Below are positions 8,613 through 18,472 of a stretch of DNA of 64,000 nt, in pieces. Source of the DNA: an uncultured Bacillota bacterium (lineage in GTDB: Bacteria > Bacillota > Clostridia > Tissierellales > Tepidimicrobiaceae); assembly GCA_937967955.1 (NCBI GenBank), contig CALBUB010000015.1, positions 62,001 to 126,000 on the forward strand. Direction: 5' to 3'. The number at the start of each line of letters is the position of its first letter. Positions within the stretch are counted from its first letter, which is position 1. The notes beneath the pieces were generated by a model, which did not search any database, had not been told where the DNA came from, and saw only the letters and a program-made list of their open reading frames with translations. Made by a program: the position numbers and the translations under genes.

Positions 8613-9398
8613 TTGGATATTTCAACAGTTATTGGTCTAATATTAGGAATCGTATTTATGGTTTATGGTATATTTCTGTCTGGAGACCTTGGTTCTTATT
8701 GGAATTTCCCATCAGTGGTTATAACATTGGGAGGAACCTTAGCTTCTACTTTAACTTGCTTTCCATTAGACGATTTCGCTAATACTATAAGGGTAGTAAA
8801 AAAAGCTTTTATATACAAAGATGTATCTGTAGATGGAGTAATTAAAGAAATAATAAGACTGGCAAACATTGCTAGAAAGGAAGGACTTCTAGCTTTAGAT
8901 GAATATGCTGAAAGTTTGGAAGATGATTTTTTGAAAAAAGGAATAATGTTAATCGTGGACGGGACAGAGCCAGAGTTGGTAAGAAATATATTAGAAACAG
9001 AATTGGTATATTTAGAAGATAGACATGCAAATGGGCAAAGAGTTTTTGAAACTGCAGCTAACTTTGCACCAGCTTTCGGTATGATAGGTACTTTAATTGG
9101 TTTAATAAACATGTTGAGAACTTTAGATGATCCTAGTACAATAGGACCGAGTATGTCTGTTGCATTAGTCACTACATTTTATGGAGTAATATTAGCAAAT
9201 GTAATCTTCCTACCGTTGGCTCAGAAACTAAAGGAGAGAACTAATAGAGAGATATTGGTTAAAGAGTTAATGGTGGAAGGCCTATTATCAATACAAGCTG
9301 GAGAAAATCCTAGAATTATTGAAGAGAAACTAAAGACTTTCGTACCTCCAAAGATGAGAAAGAATTATAGAGAAGAGTTGGAGAAAGAGGGAGTATAA
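8613..9398 (+). CDS. motA: Flagellar stator protein MotA
   Basis: MotA forms the proton- or sodium-conducting stator ring with MotB. The 261-residue protein starts at TTG 8613 behind AGAGGTG, and has four membrane segments (about 4-25, 31-50, 150-170, 180-200). The cytoplasmic loop carries the charged residues that contact FliG, and the conserved FAPAFGMIGTLIGLINML segment lies near 150-170. TAATG couples it to motB by a one-base overlap. Confidence 0.96.
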   Translation: MDISTVIGLILGIVFMVYGIFLSGDLGSYWNFPSVVITLGGTLASTLTCFPLDDFANTIRVVKKAFIYKDVSVDGVIKEIIRLANIARKEGLLALDEYAESLEDDFLKKGIMLIVDGTEPELVRNILETELVYLEDRHANGQRVFETAANFAPAFGMIGTLIGLINMLRTLDDPSTIGPSMSVALVTTFYGVILANVIFLPLAQKLKERTNREILVKELMVEGLLSIQAGENPRIIEEKLKTFVPPKMRKNYREELEKEGV

Positions 9399-10105
9399 TG
9401 AGAAGGTCAAGAAGAAAAAATGATGAGTTGCCTAGCTCTAATTGGATGACTACATATAGTGATATGGTTACTCTTTTGTTATGTTTTTTTGTGTTATTAT
9501 ATACTTTTTCGAACCTAGATGTTGAGAAATTTAGAGGCGTTATGGCTAGTTTCCAAGGTGGAATGGGTATACTTGATGGAGGTACAGTAATCGAATCACC
9601 AAAAAAGCAAGCTCAAGAAGAGCTTGATTTAGTGAAACTTAGAAGAGTTATAGAAGATTATGCAGCTAGAACCAATCTAGAAGGGGATATTACTGTTTCT
9701 GTGGATGAAAGAGGCTTAATAATTCGATTTATGGACAGGGTGTTATTTGATCCAGGGAAAGCTGATTTAAGACCAGAAGCTAAAGAAATATTAGATGCTG
9801 TTGCAGATATATTAAAAAGAGATGAATTTAAAAATAGAGCCATTAAAGTAGAAGGCCATGCTGATACTACACCAGTATCTCCCAAAGACGGTTTTCCTAC
9901 CAATTGGGAATTATCGACAACAAGAGCTACCAATGTATTAAGATATTTAGTAGAAGAAAGAGGAATTGAAGGCAGTAGGATTTCTGCATCTGGCTATAGT
10001 TATTATAGGCCAATAGCTCCAAATGATACAAGGGAAAATAAAGCTAAAAATAGAAGAGTAGATATAGTTATATTAAAATCATCCTATGAAAAATATGAAC
10101 CATAG
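9398..10105 (+). CDS. motB: Flagellar stator protein MotB (OmpA-like)
   Basis: MotB is the peptidoglycan-anchored stator subunit. The 235-residue protein has one membrane helix at about 18-38 with the ion-carrying aspartate in SSNWMTTYSDMVTLLL, a plug/linker region, and a C-terminal OmpA-like domain with VEGHADTTPV and NWELSTTRATNVLRYL motifs and NRRVDIVI near the end. Located with motA inside the flagellar operon, as in Thermotoga and many Clostridia. The ion used cannot be decided here. Confidence 0.96.
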   Translation: MRRSRRKNDELPSSNWMTTYSDMVTLLLCFFVLLYTFSNLDVEKFRGVMASFQGGMGILDGGTVIESPKKQAQEELDLVKLRRVIEDYAARTNLEGDITVSVDERGLIIRFMDRVLFDPGKADLRPEAKEILDAVADILKRDEFKNRAIKVEGHADTTPVSPKDGFPTNWELSTTRATNVLRYLVEERGIEGSRISASGYSYYRPIAPNDTRENKAKNRRVDIVILKSSYEKYEP

Positions 10106-10125
10106 TAAAAGGACGGTGTTGGTTT

Positions 10126-10545
10126 GTGGATAGGAAAAATATAATAATAATAGTGCTATTAGTTTTAGTAGTTCTTCTTTCAGCTACAGGTATTGTGATA
10201 GGATTAAGGTTTGTAGATGTGGATGAAATAACTGCTAACAAAAAAGAGGAAACATATTCTTTAAACTTAGAAGATATGTATTGTAATGTTAAAGATAGTA
10301 ACAAAATTGTTAAGGTGAATATAACTATTGAAACAAACGATGAAGATTCTATTAATAATTTAAGCGATAAAGTATATTTGATTAGGGATGAAATAAATCA
10401 AATAATCAGGAATAAGACTGAAGATGAGTTAATAGGCAAGGAAGGGCAAGTAAATTTACAAAAGGATATTAGGGAAACATTAAACAAAATATTTGACGAT
10501 GAAACAATCATCAATGTTTATTTCAACGACTTTGTAATGCAGTAA
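10126..10545 (+). CDS. fliL: Flagellar basal body-associated protein FliL
   Basis: FliL is a single-pass membrane protein that rings the stator and supports torque. The 139-residue product begins at GTG 10126 and has a membrane helix at about residues 4-27, then an extracytoplasmic domain ending in the family-type pattern IRETLNKIFDDETIINVYFNDFVMQ (quoted in part). Identity between FliL proteins is low; the end pattern and the location between motB and fliM support the call. Confidence 0.9.
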   Translation: MDRKNIIIIVLLVLVVLLSATGIVIGLRFVDVDEITANKKEETYSLNLEDMYCNVKDSNKIVKVNITIETNDEDSINNLSDKVYLIRDEINQIIRNKTEDELIGKEGQVNLQKDIRETLNKIFDDETIINVYFNDFVMQ

Positions 10546-10558
10546 GGAGGTAGAGGCA

Positions 10559-11557
10559 GTGTCCGAAATATTATCCCAAAGTGAAATTGATGCCCTACTT
10601 CAAGCTCTTAGCTCTGGAGAACTAGATGTACAAGAGATGAAGGAAGTAGAAGAGTCAAGAAAGGTAAAAAAGTATGATTTTAGAAATCCCCAAAAGATTG
10701 CAAAAGATCAACTTAGAACACTAGAGATTATACACGATAACTTTGGAAGACTTTTTCAAACTTTTTTATCTGGTTACTTAAGGACTCCGGTAAAAATATC
10801 TGTAATTTCGGTTGAGCAAATAGCTTATAGTGAATTTACCAATGCCATATCAATCCCAGCCTTTTTAAATATTATAGATGTAAGACCACTAGATGGTCAA
10901 ATGTTGATTGATATATCTATTGCTATAGCTTATACGATAATTGATAGATTGTTAGGCGGAGATGGGAGCAAAGAGCAGGAAATTAGGGAATTTACAGAAA
11001 TCGAATTAACATTACTAAAAAATATGATGAAAAGAGCTATGCCCTTAATTGAGGAAGCTTGGAAGAATGTAATCCAGCTGGATCTTAAGCTAGATACAGT
11101 AGAAGTCAATCCCCAATTTGCGCAAATAGTTCCCCCTAATGAGACTATTGCTCTTATTACTATGAATATAAGCGTTGGGGAAACTGAAGGAATGTTAAAT
11201 GTCTGTGTACCTTATTTATTATTAGAGCCTATTTTAGACAAGTTACATACAAGGTATTGGTTTTCTTCAAGTAAAAAAGAGTTATCCCAAAACCAGATTA
11301 CACAGATAAGGAATAGAATTTTAAATGCAAAGGTGGAGTTGAAAGCAGAATTAGGTTCTGCTTTAGTCAAAGTTAAAGATATAATAAACTTACAGAAAGG
11401 TGATGTTATTAGGTTAGATAGCAAAGAAAATAGTGGAATAAAAATAAGAATAGGAACTAATGTTAAGTATATTGGAGAAATTGGGACTTCTAACAACAAA
11501 ATGGCTGTAAAGATAACCAATGTTGTAAAGGATGGTGACAAGGATGAAGAACAATGA
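10559..11557 (+). CDS. fliM: Flagellar motor switch protein FliM
   Basis: FliM is the C-ring component that binds CheY-P and changes rotation sense. The GTG at 10559 follows AAGGAGG. The N-terminal LSQSEIDALLQAL peptide is the CheY-binding segment. The middle domain (about 45-230) has YDFRNPQKIAKDQLRTLE and the FliG-binding GG-type loop (LLGGDG), and the C-terminal SpoA domain (about 255-325) is complete. It overlaps fliY slightly, giving coupling of the two switch proteins. Confidence 0.97.
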   Translation: MSEILSQSEIDALLQALSSGELDVQEMKEVEESRKVKKYDFRNPQKIAKDQLRTLEIIHDNFGRLFQTFLSGYLRTPVKISVISVEQIAYSEFTNAISIPAFLNIIDVRPLDGQMLIDISIAIAYTIIDRLLGGDGSKEQEIREFTEIELTLLKNMMKRAMPLIEEAWKNVIQLDLKLDTVEVNPQFAQIVPPNETIALITMNISVGETEGMLNVCVPYLLLEPILDKLHTRYWFSSSKKELSQNQITQIRNRILNAKVELKAELGSALVKVKDIINLQKGDVIRLDSKENSGIKIRIGTNVKYIGEIGTSNNKMAVKITNVVKDGDKDEEQ

Positions 11558-12662
11558 TATGTTATCTCAGGAAGAGATTGATCTTCTTTTAAAGGGAAGT
11601 GCAATAGAAAGCAGTTCTGCTAGTGATGAAGAACTTATAACCGATTTAGAAAAAGACACATTAGGAGAAATTGGTAATATAAGTATGGGCACTGCTGCAA
11701 CAACTTTATCTACCTTACTAAATAGAAAGGTAACTATTACTACTCCGGAAATTGAGATTACTACAACATCTAAGCTATCAGCAGAGTTTCCTATTCCCTT
11801 TGTTGCAGTAGATGTTAAATATAAAGAAGGCTTAGAAGGTTCCAATGTTTTAATAATAAAAGAAGATGATGTTAAGATTATTACTGATATAATGATGGGC
11901 AATGAAATAAATGTAGAGAGAGAATTGACAGAATTAGATTTAAGTGCTATTTCTGAGGTTATGAATCAAATGATGGGTTCTGCTGCCACATCCCTTTCTG
12001 AGATGTTTTCTAAGAAAATTGACATTGAACCACCTAAATCTTACAATATAACAATTGCAGAAGGGGAGAAAAAACTAGAAGCTCTACAAACTACTGGACC
12101 AATTATTAGGATATCTTTTAAAATGGTTGTAGAAGATTTAATAGACAGCAAGATAATGCAACTTATACCAATAGACTTTGCACAACAATTGGTAGAAAAT
12201 CTCATTGGGGATACAAGCTTTTCAAGTTCATTTGAGGAGCCTCAAACTACAGCTGAAGATACTATTGAGCTAGAAAGTATGCATTTTGAAGAAAGTGATA
12301 CTACTAAAGATAGTTCAGATAGTCTGGGAGAAAGTTTGATGAGGGAGCAAGTGGTGGTAAAAAAACCTAAATTTGAGTCTTTTGATAATACTCCTCAAAG
12401 GAGTAAGCATAAAGAACCTATAGACTTGGTAGGAGATATACCTGTAGAATTAACAGTAGAATTAGGCAGAACTGTAAAGAAAATTGGTGAGATTCTAGAG
12501 TACGGACCAGGTACAGTCATAGAATTGGACAAACTTGTTGGAGAACCACTAAATATTTATGCTAATGGAAAGTTTATTGCAAGAGGAGAAGTGGTAGTTA
12601 TAGACGATAATTTTGGTGTTAGAATAACCGACATTGACAACAATTACGGAAAAAATAAATAA
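11544..12662 (+). CDS. fliY: Flagellar switch protein and CheY-P phosphatase FliY
   Basis: FliY fuses a CheC-like phosphatase to a FliN-like C-ring domain and replaces FliN in many Gram-positives. The N-terminus MLSQEEIDLLLKG is a FliM-type CheY-binding peptide. Two phosphatase signatures are visible, LGEIGNISMGTAA (about residue 35) and SEVMNQMMGSAA (about 135). After a Ser/Thr/Glu-rich linker the SpoA/FliN domain occupies about 290-370. I chose ATG 11544; an in-frame ATG at 11532 is also possible but its spacing to the ribosome-binding site is poor. Confidence 0.95.
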   Translation: MKNNDMLSQEEIDLLLKGSAIESSSASDEELITDLEKDTLGEIGNISMGTAATTLSTLLNRKVTITTPEIEITTTSKLSAEFPIPFVAVDVKYKEGLEGSNVLIIKEDDVKIITDIMMGNEINVERELTELDLSAISEVMNQMMGSAATSLSEMFSKKIDIEPPKSYNITIAEGEKKLEALQTTGPIIRISFKMVVEDLIDSKIMQLIPIDFAQQLVENLIGDTSFSSSFEEPQTTAEDTIELESMHFEESDTTKDSSDSLGESLMREQVVVKKPKFESFDNTPQRSKHKEPIDLVGDIPVELTVELGRTVKKIGEILEYGPGTVIELDKLVGEPLNIYANGKFIARGEVVVIDDNFGVRITDIDNNYGKNK

Positions 12663-12680
12663 TTTTGAGGAGGAATAGCC

Positions 12681-13043
12681 ATGGGAAAAGGAATTTTAAT
12701 AGTTGACGATGCTTCTTTTATGAGGATGATGATAAAGGATATTTTGACAAAAAATGGTTTCGAAGTTGCTGGTGAAGCTGAAAATGGCTTAGTAGCAGTT
12801 GAAAAATATAAGGAATTAAAGCCTGAATTAGTTATAATGGATATAACTATGCCTGAAATGGATGGAATCCAAGCGGTGAAAGAAATAAAGAGCATTGATC
12901 CTGATGCAAAGATAATCATGTGCTCAGCAATGGGACAACAAGCTATGGTAATAGAGGCTATACAAGCAGGTGCAAGAGACTTTATAGTAAAACCATTCCA
13001 ACAGGATAGAGTAATAGAAGCAGTAAGGAAGGCTCTAGCTTAA
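12681..13043 (+). CDS. cheY: Chemotaxis response regulator CheY
   Basis: CheY carries the phosphoryl signal from CheA to FliM/FliY. The 120-residue single receiver domain has the acidic pair DD at 9-10, the phosphorylated aspartate D54 in VIMDITMPEMDG, the switch serine in MCSAMG, and lysine in VKPFQ. There is no output domain. It lies between fliY and fliO and ends right at the fliO start, so it is translated with the switch and export genes. Confidence 0.96.
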   Translation: MGKGILIVDDASFMRMMIKDILTKNGFEVAGEAENGLVAVEKYKELKPELVIMDITMPEMDGIQAVKEIKSIDPDAKIIMCSAMGQQAMVIEAIQAGARDFIVKPFQQDRVIEAVRKALA

Positions 13044-13541
13044 ATGTTAAGAAAAGTATTGATAAAAACATTAATATTACTAATAACTTTTAAGCAGATA
13101 GCTTATGCAGCTCAGGTGAATTCTAGTCCTGGCTCTGTTATAATTAAAATGCTCCTATACTTATTAGCAATTTTGTTTGTATTGTTAATGGCCATGTATG
13201 GAACCAGATTTATTGTAAAAAACACTAAGAGATTCGTTACTAGTAAATATATGAAAATAGTTGATGTGCTAAATTTAGGTACTAATTTTAAAATACTCAT
13301 GTTAGAGATAAATGAAAATATATATATAATTGCCGTAACTAGTAGCACTATTGAGATTATAGATAAATTTTCTAAAGAGCAGATAGTACAAAGGGACAAT
13401 TTTGATGAGCACTTAAATAAATATATTTCTTTCAAAAGAGTTAAATATCTAGACAATATTTATAAAAATATTGAAAGCTTTGTAAAGCGTATAGACAATA
13501 TTAATGATGAGGAAGAAGTGGACCATGATAAGAATAAGTAA
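13044..13541 (+). CDS. fliO: Flagellar biosynthesis protein FliO/FliZ
   Basis: FliO assists assembly of the FliP export-gate ring. The 165-residue protein has a signal-like N-terminus (about 1-22, ending AYAAQ), a membrane helix at about 33-54, and a small cytoplasmic domain with VVDVLNLGTN-like features (IVDVLNLGTNFKILMLEI) followed by a charged tail. Identity across the family is low, but position between cheY and fliP is standard. It starts at the base after the cheY stop. Confidence 0.87.
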   Translation: MLRKVLIKTLILLITFKQIAYAAQVNSSPGSVIIKMLLYLLAILFVLLMAMYGTRFIVKNTKRFVTSKYMKIVDVLNLGTNFKILMLEINENIYIIAVTSSTIEIIDKFSKEQIVQRDNFDEHLNKYISFKRVKYLDNIYKNIESFVKRIDNINDEEEVDHDKNK

Positions 13542-14271
13542 AATAATTATGTTAAGTATAATAATCGTAGCCTTTGTAATAACAGCTCCTTCATTTGCAC
13601 AGATAGAAGAGCCTATATTAAATGATTTGGAGCTTAGAGAACCAGAGGATTATGTTTTTTCTTTAAGACTTTTAATAATATTAACAATACTTACTCTAGC
13701 TCCATCTATTCTTATAATGTTAACAGGATTTACTAGAATAATTATAGTATTATCTTTTATTAGAAATGCACTAGGTATGCAACAAACACCGCCAAATCAG
13801 GTAATTATTGGACTAGCCTTATTCCTTACATTTTTTATAATGGCACCGGTAGGCTCCGAGATAAACTCTACTGCCATACAGCCGTATATGGAAGGAGAGC
13901 TTCCCTTTGATGAGGCCTTAAATAGGGCTATGGAGCCTATAAGGGATTTTATGTTTAAACAGACTAGGGATAAGGATTTAGCATTATTTCTAAATATAAG
14001 TGAAATTGAAGCAGAAACTTTAGAACAAATTCCCAACCATGTTTTAATACCAGCTTTTATAATAAGTGAATTAAAAACTGCCTTTCAAATAGGCTTTGTG
14101 ATATACATACCATTTTTAGTGATAGATATGGTAGTATCTAGTACTTTAATGTCAATGGGTATGATGATGCTACCACCGGTAATAATATCATTGCCCTTTA
14201 AAATACTTTTGTTCATATTAGTAGATGGCTGGAATTTAATTGTAAAGTCACTTGTTATGGGCTTTAATTAG
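13525..14271 (+). CDS. fliP: Flagellar export gate protein FliP
   Basis: FliP is a core subunit of the type III export gate. The 248-residue protein begins with a cleavable-type signal (about 1-20, ending SFAQ) and has four membrane segments, with the highly conserved LTGFTRIIIVLSFIRNALG and QTPPNQVIIGLALFLTFF stretches and the C-terminal MGMMMLPPVIISLPFKILLF region. I chose ATG 13525, about nine bases after GAGGAAG; an in-frame ATG at 13504 lies further inside fliO. Confidence 0.97.
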   Translation: MIRISKIIMLSIIIVAFVITAPSFAQIEEPILNDLELREPEDYVFSLRLLIILTILTLAPSILIMLTGFTRIIIVLSFIRNALGMQQTPPNQVIIGLALFLTFFIMAPVGSEINSTAIQPYMEGELPFDEALNRAMEPIRDFMFKQTRDKDLALFLNISEIEAETLEQIPNHVLIPAFIISELKTAFQIGFVIYIPFLVIDMVVSSTLMSMGMMMLPPVIISLPFKILLFILVDGWNLIVKSLVMGFN

Positions 14272-14281
14272 AGGTGATTAA

Positions 14282-14551
14282 ATGGAGCAAGCTGATGTTT
14301 TAAAATTAGCTCAAGATGCTATTAGAACTGTATTGATGATGGCTTCCCCTATGTTAATATCTAGCTTAATAATAGGTTTACTAATAAGTATATTCCAGGC
14401 TGTTACACAAATACAGGAAGCCACTTTGTCCTTTGTGCCCAAAATAATTGCAGTTTTTATTTCTTTACTAATTTTTGGGCCTTGGATTTTAAATAGTATT
14501 ACTGAATTTACAACAAATTTATTTACAAATGTCCATTTGTTTGTAAAGTGA
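14282..14551 (+). CDS. fliQ: Flagellar export gate protein FliQ
   Basis: FliQ is the 89-residue two-helix gate subunit that wraps FliP/FliR. Both membrane helices (about 15-40 and 50-75) and the conserved QAVTQIQEATLSFVPKI loop between them are present. An AGAGGTG precedes the ATG. It lies between fliP and fliR in the invariant order. Confidence 0.96.
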   Translation: MEQADVLKLAQDAIRTVLMMASPMLISSLIIGLLISIFQAVTQIQEATLSFVPKIIAVFISLLIFGPWILNSITEFTTNLFTNVHLFVK

Positions 14552-14566
14552 AGATAGGTGTTTATT

Positions 14567-15334
14567 ATGACTGATATGATAGACATGTTGCTAAATAAAT
14601 ATGGATTGTTTTTATTAGTACTACTTAGAACTTCTGGCATATTTATTGTTTCTCCTTTTTTTAGTGCTCAGAACATACCTAATGTGGTAAAAATTGGTTT
14701 TACAGTTTTTACTTCTATAATCATAACCTTAGTATTAGATGTAGACGTTCAAGCAATAGAAATTTCTTTATTAGCCTTAATAGCCAAGGAACTAATGATA
14801 GGAATGACAATTGGATTTATATGCTATCTGTTTGCTTCTACTTTTTATACAATGGGTCAAATTGTTGATATGAGCATGGGCTTTGGAATGGTAAATGTGG
14901 TGGATCCCCAAAATAGGATTCAAGTCCCCCTTATGGGAAATTTTTATTACATATTGGCATTTTTGCTCCTATTGGGGACTAATGGCCACCATCTTATTAT
15001 TAGGGTTTTGGTTGATAGTTACAACTTTATTCCTATTGGCAATTTTGAGTTTAATAAAAATATTGCTTTTTTTCTTGTGGATATTTTAGCAAGAACCTTT
15101 ACAATAGGTTTTTTGCTAAGTACCCCTATAATCATAAGCATATTTTTGCTTGATTTAGTATTGGGAATATTAACAAGGACAATACCACAATTAAATATAT
15201 TTGTTGTAGGCTTACCCTTAAAAGTATTTGTGGGCTTACTTTTAATGCTTGTTACTGTGCCAATTTTTGGCACTATCGTATCTAATCTTATGAGTCTTAT
15301 GTCAGAAAAAATATATGAATTATTCAGAATGTAA
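14567..15334 (+). CDS. fliR: Flagellar export gate protein FliR
   Basis: FliR completes the FliPQR export gate. The 255-residue protein has about six hydrophobic segments and the family patterns RTSGIFIVSPFFSAQNIPN near the N-terminus and DMSMGFGMVNVVDPQ near residue 105. ATG 14567 is preferred, with AGGTG six bases upstream; an in-frame GTG at 14558 lies inside that site. The end overlaps slightly with a possible longer flhB frame. Confidence 0.95.
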   Translation: MTDMIDMLLNKYGLFLLVLLRTSGIFIVSPFFSAQNIPNVVKIGFTVFTSIIITLVLDVDVQAIEISLLALIAKELMIGMTIGFICYLFASTFYTMGQIVDMSMGFGMVNVVDPQNRIQVPLMGNFYYILAFLLLLGTNGHHLIIRVLVDSYNFIPIGNFEFNKNIAFFLVDILARTFTIGFLLSTPIIISIFLLDLVLGILTRTIPQLNIFVVGLPLKVFVGLLLMLVTVPIFGTIVSNLMSLMSEKIYELFRM

Positions 15335-15347
15335 AAAGGTTGATTAT

Positions 15348-16436
15348 ATGAAGATATATATGGATTTACAATTATTTGCTGATACTGAAAAAACTGAAAA
15401 ACCAACGCCTAAGAAGAGGAGAGATGCAAGAAGAGAAGGACAAGTTCTTCAAAGCAAGGAGGTTACATCTGCTTTTATACTTATTGCAGCAGTTGTCGGT
15501 ATAAAGGTGCTAGGAAATTATGTCGTAAATTATTTTATTAATTTTATTTCTGAGGTTTATTCTTATATAGGAAATATAGATGAATTTTATTATGATAACA
15601 ATCTAAGACTTAATTTATTCAAAGTTGTAATTGCTTTTATTAGACTGGCAGGACCTATTTTAGCAATTACAACTTTTGCTGCACTAGCTATTAGCTATTT
15701 ACAAGTGGGCTTTTTGTTTACCACTAAACCTCTTATTATAAAATTTAATAGGCTTAATCCAGTTGAAGGCTTTAAAAGGCTCTTTTCAAAAAGAGCCTTA
15801 GTTGAATTGCTTAAAGCTTTATTAAAAATTGGCTTTATTGGGTACTTAAGTTATTCATTTATAAAAAAGAACTTCGATCAATTAATTAATTTGCCCTTTT
15901 TTAAACCTAAAGCAATGTCTGTTAATTTTGCTAATATAACTTATGATTTTGTAATTAGAATTTTGGCTGCTTTAATGGGTATAGCTTTTGTTGATTATTT
16001 TTTCCAATGGAGGCAGCATGAAAAAAGCCTTATGATGACTAAACAGGAATTAAAGGAAGAGTACAAACAGACCGAGGGAGATCCTTTAATCAAATCTAAA
16101 ATAAAAGAAAGACAAAGGCAGCTTTCAATGCATAGAATGATGCAGGAAGTTCCTAAGGCAGATGTAATTATAACCAACCCAACCCATATTGCAGTTGCCA
16201 TTAAATATGACAAGGACTTGTATGAGGCACCTTATGTGGTTGCTAAAGGAGCCGATTTAATAGCTGAAAATATCAAGAAAATTGCAGAAGAAAATTCTGT
16301 GCCTATAGTAGAAAACAAGGAATTAGCTAGAATTCTATATGATACATTAGAAATCGGTGATTTAATTCCTGAAGAACTTTATGAAGCTATAGCTGAGATA
16401 TTAGCTTATGTATATACACTTAAAGATAATTATTAG
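15348..16436 (+). CDS. flhB: Flagellar export switch protein FlhB
   Basis: FlhB sets substrate specificity of export and self-cleaves. The 362-residue protein has the N-terminal DLQLFADTEKTEKPTPKKR motif, four membrane segments, and a cytoplasmic domain with the autocleavage site NPTH (within IITNPTHIAVAIKY, about residue 270). I start at ATG 15348, outside fliR; an in-frame ATG at 15315 would overlap fliR and add 11 residues not expected in the family. Confidence 0.96.
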   Translation: MKIYMDLQLFADTEKTEKPTPKKRRDARREGQVLQSKEVTSAFILIAAVVGIKVLGNYVVNYFINFISEVYSYIGNIDEFYYDNNLRLNLFKVVIAFIRLAGPILAITTFAALAISYLQVGFLFTTKPLIIKFNRLNPVEGFKRLFSKRALVELLKALLKIGFIGYLSYSFIKKNFDQLINLPFFKPKAMSVNFANITYDFVIRILAALMGIAFVDYFFQWRQHEKSLMMTKQELKEEYKQTEGDPLIKSKIKERQRQLSMHRMMQEVPKADVIITNPTHIAVAIKYDKDLYEAPYVVAKGADLIAENIKKIAEENSVPIVENKELARILYDTLEIGDLIPEELYEAIAEILAYVYTLKDNY

Positions 16437-16447
16437 GGGGAAATGAA

Positions 16448-18472
16448 ATGAAATTTGGAGATATAGTTGTTGCTTTAGGTATTATAGCTATAGTTATGAT
16501 AATAATTATACCCGTACCTACTGGTTTATTGAGCGCTCTTATATCGCTAAATATAGCCTTATCTATATTAATACTATTAATTTCCATGTATGTGGAAGAT
16601 GCTTTAAAAATATCTATTTTTCCCTCCTTATTGCTTATTGCTACCCTGTTTAGACTCTCTCTAAGTATTTCTACCACTAGAGCTATTTTGGCAGAAGGCT
16701 ATGCAGGTAAAGTAGTAGAGACATTTGGTAATTTTGTTATTGGTGACAATATAATTGTAGGTTTTGTAATATTTCTAATCATAGCATTAGTACAATTTAT
16801 AGTTATCACAAAGGGCGCAGAAAGGGTTGCAGAAGTTTCTGCAAGATTCACATTGGATGCAATGCCTGGAAAGCAAATGGCAATAGATGCAGATTTAAAT
16901 GCTGGCTTGATTACTGAAGAAGAGGCTAAAAGAAGAAGAAAAGATGTCCAAAGGTATGCAGATTTCTATGGTGCGATGGACGGAGCATCAAAATTTGTTA
17001 AAGGCGATGCTATTGCTGGCTTGCTAATAATATTTATTGATATTATAGGCGGCCTTATAATTGGGGTTCTTTCTGGCATGTCAATAGGTGAAGCTGTAGA
17101 AAAATACGTTCGTTTAACAGTTGGAGATGGACTAGTTTCCCAAATCCCTGCCCTATTAGTATCTACAGCTACTGGAATTGTAGTAACTAGGGCTGCCTCT
17201 GAAAGCAATTTGGGTAAAGACCTAATTGAGCAATTATTTGGTAATTATCCTAAATTACTATACGCTGTTGGCTTTATAATGATTCTTTTAGGAATAACTA
17301 CTCCTTTACCTTTTACATTTGTTATTTTAGGTATTATATTCTTATTTACAGGCCGAGTGATGGATAAAAAGCCTGTTGAAGAAACTGTAGAAGTTGAGGA
17401 AGAGGTATCCCCTACTGAAGAGTTAAGAAAGCCAGAAAATGTATTAAGCTTGCTGAAAGTTGACGATATAGAGCTGGAGTTTGGATATGGACTTATTCCA
17501 TTGGCAGATGTAGAACAAGGAGGAGACTTACTAGACAGAATAGTCATGATAAGAAGGCAGATAGCTATGGAACTAGGCTTAGTAGTTCCTATTGTCCGCT
17601 TAAGAGATAATATTCAGTTAAACCCTAATGAATATGTAATAAAAATAAAAGGTGTAAAAGTTGCAAGTGGAGAAGTCTATTTTGACCACTATTTAGCAAT
17701 GGACCCTGGAACAGCAGAAGGAGAAATAGAAGGAATAGAGACAGTAGAACCAGCCTTTGGTTTGCGTGCAAAATGGATTACAGAAAGCGAAAGGGAAAAA
17801 GCAGAGATTTTTGGTTATATAGTTGTAGATCCACCATCTGTAATTGCAACACATTTAACAGAAATTATTAAAGAGAGAGCCCATGAGCTAATTGGAAGGC
17901 AAGATGTTAAAATGCTTATTGACAATGTGAAAGAAGAACATCCAGCAGTTGTAGAAGAATTAGTTCCCGATATATTGTCTTTAGGAGAAATTCAAAAGGT
18001 TCTATCCAACTTATTAAGAGAACAGATAAGTATAAGAGATATGGTAACGATTTTAGAAACTTTAGCCGACTATGGAAAGATAACTCGGGATACTGATCTT
18101 CTAACAGAGTATGTAAGGCAGAGATTAGCAGGGTATATAACAAATAAATATGTAGAGAATGGAAGGCAATTAAATGTGGTAACTTTAGATAATTCAGTGG
18201 AAGAAACAATAATGAATTCTATCACTAAATCAGAAACAGGCTCTTACTTATCCTTAGAACCTAATACTGCCCAAAAGATACTAAATAACACATTAAAAGC
18301 AGTTAGAAAGTTAACCAATATAGGAGAACAGCCAATTGTCCTAACAGCCCCAATAGTGAGACTATACTTTAAGCGTTTAACAGAGCAGCTTACTAGAGAT
18401 TTAATTGTATTATCCTATAATGAAATCGATCCAGCAGTAGAAGTAAAAACGGTTGAGGTGGTGAGTATGTGA
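16448..18472 (+). CDS. flhA: Flagellar export protein FlhA
   Basis: FlhA is the ion-driven export engine and docking platform for chaperone-substrate complexes. The 674-residue protein has eight hydrophobic segments in its first 300 residues, the FHIPEP-loop signature around VAEVSARFTLDAMPGKQMAI with nearby DADLNAGLIT, a linker (about 315-345) and the cytoplasmic domain to the end. Length is normal. TGATG couples it to flhF. Confidence 0.98.
   Translation: MKFGDIVVALGIIAIVMIIIIPVPTGLLSALISLNIALSILILLISMYVEDALKISIFPSLLLIATLFRLSLSISTTRAILAEGYAGKVVETFGNFVIGDNIIVGFVIFLIIALVQFIVITKGAERVAEVSARFTLDAMPGKQMAIDADLNAGLITEEEAKRRRKDVQRYADFYGAMDGASKFVKGDAIAGLLIIFIDIIGGLIIGVLSGMSIGEAVEKYVRLTVGDGLVSQIPALLVSTATGIVVTRAASESNLGKDLIEQLFGNYPKLLYAVGFIMILLGITTPLPFTFVILGIIFLFTGRVMDKKPVEETVEVEEEVSPTEELRKPENVLSLLKVDDIELEFGYGLIPLADVEQGGDLLDRIVMIRRQIAMELGLVVPIVRLRDNIQLNPNEYVIKIKGVKVASGEVYFDHYLAMDPGTAEGEIEGIETVEPAFGLRAKWITESEREKAEIFGYIVVDPPSVIATHLTEIIKERAHELIGRQDVKMLIDNVKEEHPAVVEELVPDILSLGEIQKVLSNLLREQISIRDMVTILETLADYGKITRDTDLLTEYVRQRLAGYITNKYVENGRQLNVVTLDNSVEETIMNSITKSETGSYLSLEPNTAQKILNNTLKAVRKLTNIGEQPIVLTAPIVRLYFKRLTEQLTRDLIVLSYNEIDPAVEVKTVEVVSM

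Noticed and set aside
8591..8782. 63-codon frame overlapping flbD end and motA start
   Set aside because: It is a shadow of motA in another frame, rich in Tyr/Trp/Arg without any family signal.
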